In this document: positions 21,586 through 29,224 of the stretch, piece by piece
Layout: every line of letters starts with the position of its first letter
How positions within the stretch are numbered: position 1 is the first letter of the stretch
Assembly: GCA_038124765.1 (NCBI GenBank)
Contig: JAYPCO010000012.1
Location: forward strand, 1-29,224
DNA length: 29,224 nucleotides
Direction of reading: 5' to 3'
From: HIMB59 sp038124765
GTDB lineage: Bacteria; Pseudomonadota; Alphaproteobacteria; HIMB59
Translations under genes and position numbers: made by a program
Notes under the pieces: model-generated
Databases searched by the model: none
What the model was told of the DNA's origin: nothing
The model's input: the letters and a program-made list of their open reading frames with translations, nothing else

Positions 21586-22485
21586 ATGGCAAAAGAGACA
21601 AACTTTTTTTTTGACTTTCCAACTCTGCCTAAGGAGTTAATCCGAGCTTTTAAAAAAAGCACTGATGCATCTTATAAGGCTTTTTCAAGAGAATACGGTG
21701 ACTTTATTGAATCATTCTTTAACCCTCTATTAAAGTTTTTAGTTTTTTGGGAAAAATTATTAGTTAACACGCCTTGGCCCATAATTATTGGTGTGGTCTG
21801 TGTTTTCGCCTATTACGGAACTCGAAGTTTAAAAATTATTATTGGAATTGTTCTTTCCTTCTTCTTTGTTGGATATCTAGGCATGTGGGATGACATGATG
21901 CAGTCGATGGGATTTATAATTGTTGCAACAATTATGGCAATAGCGATTGGTATACCTTTAGGAGTTTGGATGGCAAAATCCAATCGAGTGCAAGCCGTTA
22001 TTACACCTATACTCGACTTTATGCAAACCTTGCCACCGTTTGTTTATTTAATTCCAGTTGTGATGTTGCTTGGAATTGGGAAAGTTCCCGGATTAATCTC
22101 CGTGATCGTTTATGCAATACCCCCTATGATCAGGTTAACAAATTTGGGAATACGAGAGGTTGATCAAGATATTCTAGAAGCAGCAAACTCTTTTGGCGCA
22201 ACTCCCTGGCAAAAACTCACTCAAGTTCAGTTTCCTTTAGCCCTGCCTACAATTTTTGCGGGAGTTAATCAAACCATTATGATGGCACTCGCTATGGTCA
22301 TTATAGCTTCTATGATTGGGGTAAAAGGCCTCGGGCAAGAAGTTCTAAGAGCAATCACTAATCAATATTTTACATTAGGGATGCTAAACGGATTGGCGAT
22401 TGTAATTTTAGCTATTGTTTTTGATAGAATCTCTCAAGCGTACGGTAAAAGAATACAAAAACACCGATCTGGGGATTCAATTTAA
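21586..22485 (+). CDS. proW: Betaine/DMSP-type ABC transporter permease
   Basis: A 299-residue inner-membrane permease of the ProW/OpuAB type with about six to seven helices after a long hydrophilic N-terminal region (residues 1-55, NFFFDFPTLPKELIRAFKK...). The coupling-helix EAA motif is EAANSFGATPWQKLTQVQFPLALPTIFAGV (residues ~202-231). Upstream, TLPPFVYLIPVVMLLGIGKVPGLI is highly conserved. It partners ProX and ProV. It begins 17 bp after the intercistronic hairpin and ends 2 bp before proV. Confidence 0.92.
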   Translation: MAKETNFFFDFPTLPKELIRAFKKSTDASYKAFSREYGDFIESFFNPLLKFLVFWEKLLVNTPWPIIIGVVCVFAYYGTRSLKIIIGIVLSFFFVGYLGMWDDMMQSMGFIIVATIMAIAIGIPLGVWMAKSNRVQAVITPILDFMQTLPPFVYLIPVVMLLGIGKVPGLISVIVYAIPPMIRLTNLGIREVDQDILEAANSFGATPWQKLTQVQFPLALPTIFAGVNQTIMMALAMVIIASMIGVKGLGQEVLRAITNQYFTLGMLNGLAIVILAIVFDRISQAYGKRIQKHRSGDSI

Positions 22486-22487
22486 AA

Positions 22488-23522
22488 ATGATATCACCTA
22501 AAATCCAAATTAAAAATTTATATAAAATATTTGGTCCAGACCCCTCCCCACTTATCGAAAAGATTAAGGGTGGTGTTAGCAAAGATGAGTTACTTGAGAA
22601 GCATCAACATGTATTAGGCCTAAATAATATTAACCTAGATATAACCGATCACTCCTTACAAGTGATTATGGGATTGTCGGGTTCAGGGAAATCCACCCTA
22701 ATTAGACATATAAATAGACTTATTGAACCAACCTCAGGAGAGATGATTGTGGATGGTCAAGATGTTCTCACTCTCAAACAAAATGAATTGCTAGAGTTTA
22801 GAAAAAATAAAACAGCCATGGTTTTTCAAAAATTTGCCTTACTACCTCATAAAACTGTTTTACAAAATGTTTCATTTGGGTTGTTTATAAAAAAAGTAAA
22901 CCAAGAAGAGGCTGAAAAAAAATCTATGCATTGGATAGAACGCGTAGGTTTATTAGGTTATGAGCATCGATATCCTCAACAGCTTTCCGGGGGAATGCAA
23001 CAAAGGGTGGGATTAGCAAGAGCTCTAGCTAATGACCCTGATATTCTACTAATGGATGAGGCTTTCAGCGCCTTAGACCCCCTTATTAGAAAAGATATGC
23101 AGGACATACTTTTAGAACTACAGTTTGAATTAAAAAAAACAGTAGTATTTATTACTCATGACCTCGATGAGGCATTAAAACTAGGTGATAACATTGCTAT
23201 TTTAAAAGATGGTTCTATGGATCAAGAAGGTAAGGCTGTAGATATTCTTTTGAATCCTAAAACGGAGTACGTTAAAAAATTTGTTGAAGATGTTAATCGA
23301 AGCAGAGTTCTAAAGGCAAAAAACATTATGCAAGATTCATCTGAAATCTCTAAGGAATTATTAAACGGTCAATCAATGAAGATTCAAGGTGAAGATTTTA
23401 TTGAAAAGTTCATTGATAAAGTCGTTGTCGATAAACCTAATTTATTAGAAATTACAGGTGAAGATGGGCTATGTATCGGGTATCTTACCTCTGAGAGGTT
23501 ATCTCAAATTTTAAAAAAGTAG
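22488..23522 (+). CDS. proV: Betaine/DMSP-type ABC transporter ATP-binding protein
   Basis: A 344-residue ATPase of the ProV/OpuAA group. Walker A is GLSGSGKST at residues 62-70, the Q-loop is VFQKFALLPHKT, the signature LSGGMQQRVGLARAL, Walker B ILLMDEAFSALDP, and the switch histidine is in FITHDLDEA. The extended N-terminus with KIFG...LLEKHQHVLGLNNINLDI is typical of this subfamily. The C-terminal ~75 residues form a CBS-like regulatory tail, shorter than the paired CBS domains of E. coli ProV (399-400 residues), so the ionic-strength switch may be reduced. It lies 2 bp after proW and 4 bp before the aldehyde dehydrogenase. Confidence 0.92.
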   Translation: MISPKIQIKNLYKIFGPDPSPLIEKIKGGVSKDELLEKHQHVLGLNNINLDITDHSLQVIMGLSGSGKSTLIRHINRLIEPTSGEMIVDGQDVLTLKQNELLEFRKNKTAMVFQKFALLPHKTVLQNVSFGLFIKKVNQEEAEKKSMHWIERVGLLGYEHRYPQQLSGGMQQRVGLARALANDPDILLMDEAFSALDPLIRKDMQDILLELQFELKKTVVFITHDLDEALKLGDNIAILKDGSMDQEGKAVDILLNPKTEYVKKFVEDVNRSRVLKAKNIMQDSSEISKELLNGQSMKIQGEDFIEKFIDKVVVDKPNLLEITGEDGLCIGYLTSERLSQILKK

Positions 23523-23526
23523 ACAA

Positions 23527-24966
23527 ATGGAAAATTGCAATTTTATTGGTGGTCAATGGCTTAAGGGAACTGGTACGATTACCAATATCAATCCTTCTGA
23601 CACTTCTGATATCATCGATGAGTATTCCTCTGCAACTTCGGATCAATTTGAACAAGCAGTTCAATCTGCTATCCACGCTCAAAGAGAGTGGGAGAAAGTA
23701 GGAATTGAAAAAAAATCGCAAATTCTTATTAAAATTGGTGATGAATTAATCGAGAAATCAAAAGTTTTAGGAGAATTATTATCTCGAGAAGAAGGTAAGC
23801 CACTTGCGGAAGGTATAGGAGAGGTAGCACGTGCTGGGCAACAGTTTCAATACTACGGGTCCGAGTGTCTTCGACTTTATGGTGAAAAAATTCCCTCCAC
23901 GCGACCAGGCTTTCAAGTAGAAATTTCACGAGAGCCTCTCGGGGTTGTAGGTATAATTGCACCTTGGAATTTTCCTATTGCAATACCCGCCTGGAAGGCT
24001 GCCCCTGCGCTGATGTGTGGAAATGCAGTAATATTGAAACCAGCATCTTTAACACCTGCAAGTGCTGTTGAGCTAACAAAAATTATTGCAAAACAAGATA
24101 TCCCTGAGGGTTTATTTAATTTGGTTTTGGGATCAGGTGGAGATATTGGAAATAAAATAGCAACGCATAAAGATATTGTGGCCATTTCTTTTACAGGCTC
24201 GGTGGATGTAGGTAGGAAGCTTTATCAAGATGCATCACCTCAATTAAAGAAAATGCAAATGGAGATGGGGTCAAAAAATCCATTAGTTGTAATGGATGAT
24301 GCGGATCTTAAAACAGCAATTAGCTGCGCTGCCAATGGTGCTTTTGGAGGGACGGGTCAGAAATGTACTGCCTCCTCACGATTAATTGTTCATGAAAATG
24401 TCTATAAGCAGTTTATCGAGGGACTAATTGATAATATTAAAAATTTAAAAGTAGGCCATGCTCTTGATGAAGGTACTCAAATGGGACCCGCTTCAAATCA
24501 AGCCCAATATGAATCTAATCTCAACTATGTGGAAATTGGAAAGGGAGAGGCAAAGCTTGCTTTTGGGGGTAACCCGATGAACATGAGAACGGCCGGTTAT
24601 TACATGGAGCCTACCCTATTTGTAGACGGCGATAATAAATCGCGTATTAACCAAGAAGAAATGTTTGGTCCTATTGCCTGTGTTATTCCTACTAAAAATC
24701 TTGAGCATGCTTTAGAAATTGCCAATGATACAGATTTTGGGTTATCGAGTGGGATTATTACCCAGTCACTTGCAAAGGCTGAGTATTTTAAGCAAAATAT
24801 TAAAACAGGTGTGGCTACAGTTAATCTTCCAACGGCTGGTTTAGACTATCATGTTCCCTTTGGAGGCCGTAAAGCCTCCAGCTTCGGTCCTCGTGAGCAA
24901 GGAACCTACGCACGCGATTTTTACACTCAAGTAAAGACTTCCTACATCAATTCTGGTTCCATATAA
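23527..24966 (+). CDS. NAD(P)-dependent aldehyde dehydrogenase, KGSADH-like group
   Basis: A 479-residue aldehyde dehydrogenase. Catalytic residues are Asn148 (PWNFP), Lys171 (LKPAS), Glu246 (MEMGSKNP) and nucleophile Cys280 (GTGQKCTASSR). GTGQKCTASSR and the ending LPTAGLDYHVPFGGRKASSFGPREQGTYARDFY match the alpha-ketoglutarate-semialdehyde dehydrogenase/YcbD-like group. They do not match betaine-aldehyde dehydrogenases (whose nucleophile lies in GQVCTN) or methylmalonate-semialdehyde dehydrogenases. It probably oxidises an aldehyde formed from the imported compound, or the semialdehyde of a proline-betaine-type pathway; the substrate is not settled. It is 4 bp after proV and 7 bp before the M19 gene. 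Confidence 0.88.
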   Translation: MENCNFIGGQWLKGTGTITNINPSDTSDIIDEYSSATSDQFEQAVQSAIHAQREWEKVGIEKKSQILIKIGDELIEKSKVLGELLSREEGKPLAEGIGEVARAGQQFQYYGSECLRLYGEKIPSTRPGFQVEISREPLGVVGIIAPWNFPIAIPAWKAAPALMCGNAVILKPASLTPASAVELTKIIAKQDIPEGLFNLVLGSGGDIGNKIATHKDIVAISFTGSVDVGRKLYQDASPQLKKMQMEMGSKNPLVVMDDADLKTAISCAANGAFGGTGQKCTASSRLIVHENVYKQFIEGLIDNIKNLKVGHALDEGTQMGPASNQAQYESNLNYVEIGKGEAKLAFGGNPMNMRTAGYYMEPTLFVDGDNKSRINQEEMFGPIACVIPTKNLEHALEIANDTDFGLSSGIITQSLAKAEYFKQNIKTGVATVNLPTAGLDYHVPFGGRKASSFGPREQGTYARDFYTQVKTSYINSGSI

Positions 24967-24973
24967 TTCTTAA

Positions 24974-25942
24974 ATGAATTTTCGTGTGGACAATCTCCAG
25001 TATTGTAACTGGTCCAGAGAAATTTTTGAAATTAACCACGAGGCAAAAATGGATGCCGTTCATGCCACTATTTGCTACCATGAAGACTTTGATGAATTAC
25101 AAAAAAATATACAACAATGGCAATTATACTTTCAAAAAAATAATGACCTTCTCTTACATGGGAAGACCTCTCAAGATATAGAGATAGCGCATCAACAAAA
25201 TAAGACTGCAATCTTTTTTGGATTACAAAACTGCTCTCCCATAGAGGATAACATTGATTATGTAGAAGCACTAAAAAAGCAGGGAGTATTGTTCATGCAG
25301 TTGACTTACAACAATCAGTCACTTCTTGCGACTGGATGTTATGAAAAAAAAGATAGTGGAATTACTCGGATGGGCAAAGAAGTGATCAAAGAAATGAATC
25401 GGGTAAAAATGATTATCGATATGTCTCACTCTGCAGAGCTATCAACATTAGAAGCAATCGATATTTCAGAAAAGCCAATTGTGATTAGTCATGCGAACCC
25501 CTTATTTTGGCATCAAGGTCTTCGAAATAAATCAGATACAGTATTGAAAGCCCTTAATGATAGTGAGGGAATGATTGGTTTTTCACTTTACCCTCATCAT
25601 TTGAAAGGAACCTCTAATTGTACACTTGAATCATTTTGTGAAATGATTGCTAAAACAACGGAAAAGATTTCTGTTAATCAAATTGGCATTGGATCTGACT
25701 TATGCATCGGACACCCCGATAGTATTGTTGAATGGATGCGCAATGGAACGTGGACCAAAACCAAAGATTTTGGTGAGGGAAATGCTAATAACCCAGGATT
25801 TCCTCCTCAGCCTAGTTGGTTTAAAGATGCTCGTGGATTTGATAATTTAGAAAAGGGTTTGAAAATTGTTGGTTTTAATGAGAATGAGATAAACGGTATT
25901 CTTGGAAATAATTGGTATAATTTTTATAAGAAATTTGATTAA
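24974..25942 (+). CDS. M19 membrane-dipeptidase-like protein with altered metal site
   Basis: A 322-residue TIM-barrel protein of the renal-dipeptidase (M19) family, without signal peptide. His152 (IIDMSHSA), His173 (VISHANPL) and Asp in GIGSDLCIGHP are retained. The N-terminal HxD of classical enzymes is Arg4-Val-Asp6 (FRVDNLQYCNWS), and the bridging glutamate position reads FGLQN (Gln85). The binuclear zinc site is therefore probably incomplete. A similar 'dipeptidase' lies beside dimethylglycine demethylation genes in Pseudomonas, so a role in betaine catabolism other than peptide cleavage is likely (inference). Its stop overlaps the next start (TAATG). Confidence 0.85.
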   Translation: MNFRVDNLQYCNWSREIFEINHEAKMDAVHATICYHEDFDELQKNIQQWQLYFQKNNDLLLHGKTSQDIEIAHQQNKTAIFFGLQNCSPIEDNIDYVEALKKQGVLFMQLTYNNQSLLATGCYEKKDSGITRMGKEVIKEMNRVKMIIDMSHSAELSTLEAIDISEKPIVISHANPLFWHQGLRNKSDTVLKALNDSEGMIGFSLYPHHLKGTSNCTLESFCEMIAKTTEKISVNQIGIGSDLCIGHPDSIVEWMRNGTWTKTKDFGEGNANNPGFPPQPSWFKDARGFDNLEKGLKIVGFNENEINGILGNNWYNFYKKFD

Positions 25943-27597
25943 TGAAGATTAACATACGAAAACCTGAGTTTGTCATGAGACTTGATCGATTGGGATCATT
26001 CCATCAATCGAAACTTTCTTTCCTTCGCAGCTTTATTCGTGAATTTAAAGAATGGGAGTTTAAATGTCATGAATTTCAACTAGATGATCAAGGCTATGGT
26101 TATGCGGTCTATGTGGTTAGAAAAGATAAGAAAGACTACTCACTAGTATGTTTTTCAAACCACCTTGAAGATAGTGAAAGATCAGATCGTGTTATAGCAA
26201 CCAAATGGGACGCTTCCTTTGTTCTTTTTGATGGCATCCCTAACTCCGATGATATTGTAAGACTTCAGGCGAATGTACCCTTACAAGAACAAGGCAGGGT
26301 GAGTGAAAAAGAATTATGTCTCTCCCGAGCGAATAAATCTGTTCGAATTTTTCAGCATGTAGTTGATAACCTGGCTCAAGGCTTACAGCCTGATACAAAG
26401 CTACTTTATGATGTAGGTTATCTTTACCGTACCACTGCTGTATATGGCTCAGGTAAGTTTGGCCTAGCAGATCGTATTAAAGTACAGGATCGTAATGAGT
26501 TAAAAGGGCCTTTTCGTTTAGAAATGATGCTAGTATATCTAGCAAGGCAATTTACTTTTGATCAAGTTAATCATATCGCACATCAACGATCCCCTAGTAC
26601 CGCTGTAAAACTAAGCGATGATATTGCAAGAAACCTTGGTATTGGAAATTCTACCGGATTAGGAATGGCGCCATTTATTGTTAATCACCCTGCCTTATTA
26701 AATCAGTGGATACTGGCTAAAGAAAAATCACTTCAAGCCATTCGCTCTATTGAAGTTGTAAATATTAGTGAATATGAAAAATTTAATGAATATCTTAAAA
26801 CTATTCAAGAAAACATCCTCTTTTGGAAAACTGATAGCTCCTATCAAATTAATAAAAATGAAAATCTAATAAAGGATCTGAAAAAATTTCAGGTTTATAT
26901 TTCGAATATTCAATTAAGTAAGTATTTTTGGAATACAGTTTATAATTGGGTTGAGGAAAATACCGAGGCAGAGTGTTGTGAGTTAGTTGTCTCTTTAATG
27001 ATGGAGATTTACCCTCTTATTGTAGAGCCCTTTAGCTATGAAATGTCTATTGATGAAGAGATTTATTTTGAAATTGATGCCTCTCGTTCTATTGCTGATA
27101 TTTGTCAATTAATTGAGAAACAGTATCAATGGCTATTAGATGTTAATTTTGATGAAAAAGAAAATATTTTCAATTTTTGGTATTACTCAAAAAACAAGCA
27201 AGAACCTAGAATGTCTGATCGCTTCTCAGAAGAAGGTGCAGAACTAGAATTACCGTTAGCTATTGCAAGAGATGTTCATGCCCTCTATCGAGAACTCAAA
27301 ACTGAAAATCCAAATGAAGATTTGGCCACTTATTTGCTGAAAACACAACAATATCGACATATTTTAAGACGTATATTTATATGTGAGAAACTGCCCTACT
27401 CAGAGATTCAAGATAATACCATTTCAAAAAAATTAATACCCGTTGATATGCTCCGATTAAAATTATCTTTTTTTGGGGCCACACGATTTGATCCACGATC
27501 AGACCGCTGGGTTAGGATTACGATGTATCAAGGCGCACCGCTGATGAAAGAAATTGGTAAATCTAATGACACTTGGTCCTACAAAAAAATTGCCTAA
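25942..27597 (+). CDS. 551-residue conserved-looking protein of unknown function
   Basis: I do not recognise a known family. The protein is soluble, without signal peptide or membrane helices. It is rich in aromatic and charged residues. Candidate conserved blocks are RLDRLGSFHQSKLSFLRSFIRE (residues 13-34), YLYRTTAVYGSGKFGLADR (~171-189), FRLEMMLVYLARQFTFDQVNHIA (~196-218), GIGNSTGLGMAPFIVNHPALLNQW (~233-256) and the C-terminal FFGATRFDPRSDRWVRITMYQGAPL. The glycine-rich block could be a nucleotide or cofactor loop. Its start and stop are both fused to neighbours by TAATG, so it is made together with the M19 and DUF3726-like proteins, between the transporter and DmdA. A role in demethylation or cofactor handling is plausible but unproven. 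Confidence 0.85.
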   Translation: MKINIRKPEFVMRLDRLGSFHQSKLSFLRSFIREFKEWEFKCHEFQLDDQGYGYAVYVVRKDKKDYSLVCFSNHLEDSERSDRVIATKWDASFVLFDGIPNSDDIVRLQANVPLQEQGRVSEKELCLSRANKSVRIFQHVVDNLAQGLQPDTKLLYDVGYLYRTTAVYGSGKFGLADRIKVQDRNELKGPFRLEMMLVYLARQFTFDQVNHIAHQRSPSTAVKLSDDIARNLGIGNSTGLGMAPFIVNHPALLNQWILAKEKSLQAIRSIEVVNISEYEKFNEYLKTIQENILFWKTDSSYQINKNENLIKDLKKFQVYISNIQLSKYFWNTVYNWVEENTEAECCELVVSLMMEIYPLIVEPFSYEMSIDEEIYFEIDASRSIADICQLIEKQYQWLLDVNFDEKENIFNFWYYSKNKQEPRMSDRFSEEGAELELPLAIARDVHALYRELKTENPNEDLATYLLKTQQYRHILRRIFICEKLPYSEIQDNTISKKLIPVDMLRLKLSFFGATRFDPRSDRWVRITMYQGAPLMKEIGKSNDTWSYKKIA

Positions 27598-28196
27598 TGC
27601 AGTCACTCTACGAAATAGAAACTGTAGTTAAAAGATCTGCTCGAGCAAAGGGACTTAGTTGGGGGATGGCAGAAGAAATTGCTAAGGCAGTTCGTATATT
27701 AGAACAATCACTTCTACCGGGCTTAGAAAGTTTTAAAAGATTAGTGGATTTAGGTCTGACGTCTTTCAACCCAATTCAAAATCCTTTAAATGATGAGAAG
27801 TTAACAAAAATATGTCCTATTCACTTTGGTGTATTTTTTTTAGATAATTTACATAACAAACAATTCCAAAAACAATTTTCATTTTTAGAAATATATGAAC
27901 CTTTATTGCTTCTTCCTTTTTTAAAAAGATCCGCAAATAAAAATTTGCTCAATATTAAATTTACCTCAAAAGAATTTAATTTTAATTTATCGCCAGGAGA
28001 AATTGTTAGTTTAAGTAATCAACTATTTCCCCATATCGCTACAAAAATAACTTTAGATTTTTCTACCTCTAGATCGCCCCAATACTCACAAAGTACTTGG
28101 GATGAATTGTACGAGCTATCTTTAGAAACCTTTGTCGAAGAAACAGAAGAAAAAAAATTATCTGGCGCAGGAGCAGGACTAACCGATAACGATTGA
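27597..28196 (+). CDS. DUF3726-like protein
   Basis: A 199-residue soluble protein starting at ATG 27597, whose A is the last base of the upstream stop. The N-terminal block SLYEIETVVKRSARAKGLSWGMAEEIAKAVRILEQSLLPG resembles the DUF3726 family (N-E-I-E...K-A-A-R-G-A-G-x-x-W-G-x-A-E-E). The family has no established activity. The middle (residues 60-150) is hydrophobic-alternating, and the C-terminus is acidic, ending GAGAGLTDND. Its pairing with the 551-residue protein looks obligate from the coupling, and they could form one enzyme or a helper complex. It lies 66 bp upstream of dmdA. Confidence 0.8.
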   Translation: MQSLYEIETVVKRSARAKGLSWGMAEEIAKAVRILEQSLLPGLESFKRLVDLGLTSFNPIQNPLNDEKLTKICPIHFGVFFLDNLHNKQFQKQFSFLEIYEPLLLLPFLKRSANKNLLNIKFTSKEFNFNLSPGEIVSLSNQLFPHIATKITLDFSTSRSPQYSQSTWDELYELSLETFVEETEEKKLSGAGAGLTDND

Positions 28197-28262
28197 TTGC
28201 TCAAAATGTATAGATTGTATTTGATTTGATTTACGAGATCATATTAACTGAATTGAATAATT

Positions 28263-29224
28263 ATGAGCCCCATTATCGCAAAAAGTTCACGAGTTCGATC
28301 TACACCTTTTACCTCTAGAATTGAGGAATACGGTGTCCAGGCTTATACCGTCTACAATCATATGCTTCTTCCAGCATCCATCAAAGGTGTGGAAGAGGAT
28401 TATTATCACTTAAAAGAAAACGTCCAGTTATGGGACGTCTCAGCTGAAAGACAGGTTCAGATACAAGGATCAGATGCTTATCAATTAACCCAACTAATCA
28501 CTTGTCGTGATTTATCTCAAGCTAAAGATCATGTTTGCTACTATGCACCCATAGTTGATGATCAGGGAAGAATTTTAAATGATCCACTGGTAATGAAGGT
28601 GAAACCTGATACCTGGTGGATATCGATTGCTGATACCGATATTTTGTTATACGCAAAAGGCATAGCAATTGGAAAAGGGTTTGATGTCAAAATAACTGAA
28701 CCAAATATTAACCCTTTGGCCGTCCAAGGTCCTAAATCATTTGAATTAATGAAGAGGGTTTTTGGAGAAGATATTCTGAATTTGAAGTTTTTTCACTTTA
28801 AAAATTTTCAATTTGATAATCATAATTTTTTAATTGCTCGCTCTGGTTGGTCAAAGCAAGGTGGTTTTGAGATTTATGTAGATGATGATCAAAAAGGCCA
28901 GGATTTATTTGATGCCCTAATGAAAAATGGAAGCGACTTAAATGTAAGACCGGGATGTCCTAATCTTATTGAAAGAATTGAAAGTGGTCTATTATCCTAC
29001 GGCAACGATATGGATATTAACGATAACCCTTTAGAGTGTGGACTAGACGCTTTTGTATCTTTTAATCCTGAGATTAATTACTTGGGTAAATCGGTATTAA
29101 AAAAACAGCACGATCAAGGAGTTAAAAAATCATTAATTGGGTTATTTATAAAGTTACCACAAATATCTGTTACTAAGCATTTACCTATTTCCCTGAATGG
29201 TGAACAAATTGGCGAACTTCGCTC
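28263..29224 (+). CDS. dmdA: DmdA-type dimethylsulfoniopropionate demethylase (3' partial)
   Basis: The first 320 residues of a GcvT-fold tetrahydrofolate-dependent demethylase. The frame runs off the window. RVRSTPFTSRIEEYGVQAYTVYNHMLLP, VEEDYYHLKENVQLWDVSAERQVQI, LITCRDLSQAK, YYAPIVDDQGRILNDPLV, SIADTDILL, ARSGWSKQGGFEIY and GCPNLIERIESGLLSYGNDMDINDNPLECG align, from memory, block by block with Pelagibacter DmdA. They do not fit the T-protein of glycine cleavage. DmdA moves a methyl group from DMSP to tetrahydrofolate, giving methylmercaptopropionate. A DmdA-like paralogue acting on another betaine cannot be excluded. A weak promoter (TTGATT 28221-28226, TATTAA 28242-28247, 15-bp spacer) lies in the 66-bp spacer before it. 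Confidence 0.87.
   Translation, partial: MSPIIAKSSRVRSTPFTSRIEEYGVQAYTVYNHMLLPASIKGVEEDYYHLKENVQLWDVSAERQVQIQGSDAYQLTQLITCRDLSQAKDHVCYYAPIVDDQGRILNDPLVMKVKPDTWWISIADTDILLYAKGIAIGKGFDVKITEPNINPLAVQGPKSFELMKRVFGEDILNLKFFHFKNFQFDNHNFLIARSGWSKQGGFEIYVDDDQKGQDLFDALMKNGSDLNVRPGCPNLIERIESGLLSYGNDMDINDNPLECGLDAFVSFNPEINYLGKSVLKKQHDQGVKKSLIGLFIKLPQISVTKHLPISLNGEQIGELR

Noticed and set aside
1..29224. CRISPR array, tRNA, rRNA, insertion sequence or prophage genes
   Set aside because: No spaced direct repeats, cloverleaf-like sequences, transposase or phage motifs were seen on either strand when reading by eye.

Overview
This is a 29.2 kb AT-rich scaffold piece from a streamlined marine alphaproteobacterium, of SAR11 or HIMB59/AEGEAN-169 type. 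I cannot resolve the lineage from sequence alone. The signs are very short spacers, many 1-4 bp gene overlaps, a DmdA-type DMSP demethylase, betaine-homocysteine methyltransferase, a ProXWV betaine/DMSP transporter and an NDH-SelD fusion. A run of exactly 100 Ns (2455-2554) is flanked by two identical 55-bp copies. It is therefore an assembly join, and the two sides almost certainly overlap in the real genome. No tRNA, rRNA, CRISPR array or insertion sequence was seen. No stretch longer than 300 bases lacks a gene.

Layout. 1-3284: the 3' part of an NDH-SelD fusion (+), then a TVP38/DedA-like protein and CcdA on the minus strand. 3325-5023 (+): a CDP-alcohol phosphatidyltransferase and betaine-homocysteine methyltransferase. 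5020-8859 (-): a tightly overlapping five-gene run of MFS transporter, EamA transporter, Nudix hydrolase, leucine-dehydrogenase-type enzyme and a small membrane protein. 8932-12714: a 27-residue basic peptide, two envelope proteins, MsrB, BioY, transaldolase, a dual-specificity phosphatase and a mini zinc protein. 12769-12865: a well-formed candidate small RNA with its own promoter and terminator. 12921-17836: exonuclease I, GtrA, RmlA, a CBS protein, a short SbmA/BacA-like transporter, a small membrane protein and a GNAT acetyltransferase. 17934-19383 (+): CysE plus a two-part YeeE/YedE transporter, a probable thiosulfate-to-cysteine unit. 19380-20372 (-): an Ldh2-family dehydrogenase.

20511-29224 (+) holds the main accessory system, one apparent operon running off the end: proX, proW, proV, an aldehyde dehydrogenase of the KGSADH-like group, an M19 dipeptidase-like protein with altered metal ligands, an unrecognised 551-residue protein, a DUF3726-like protein and a dmdA-type demethylase. 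The genes are spaced by 2-7 bp or share TAATG stop/starts, apart from 67 bp after proX and 66 bp before dmdA. The natural reading is uptake of an onium compound (DMSP, glycine betaine or a related betaine), then tetrahydrofolate-dependent demethylation, with two proteins of unknown function. BHMT elsewhere in the window provides a second methyl-transfer route for glycine betaine, and the CysE/YeeE unit a second route for reduced sulfur.

Two architectural habits recur. Four of six tail-to-tail gene pairs overlap by exactly 4 bp through shared stop codons (TTAA or TTAG). Several genes have a good -10 box 6-9 bp before the ATG and no Shine-Dalgarno sequence, suggesting leaderless mRNAs.
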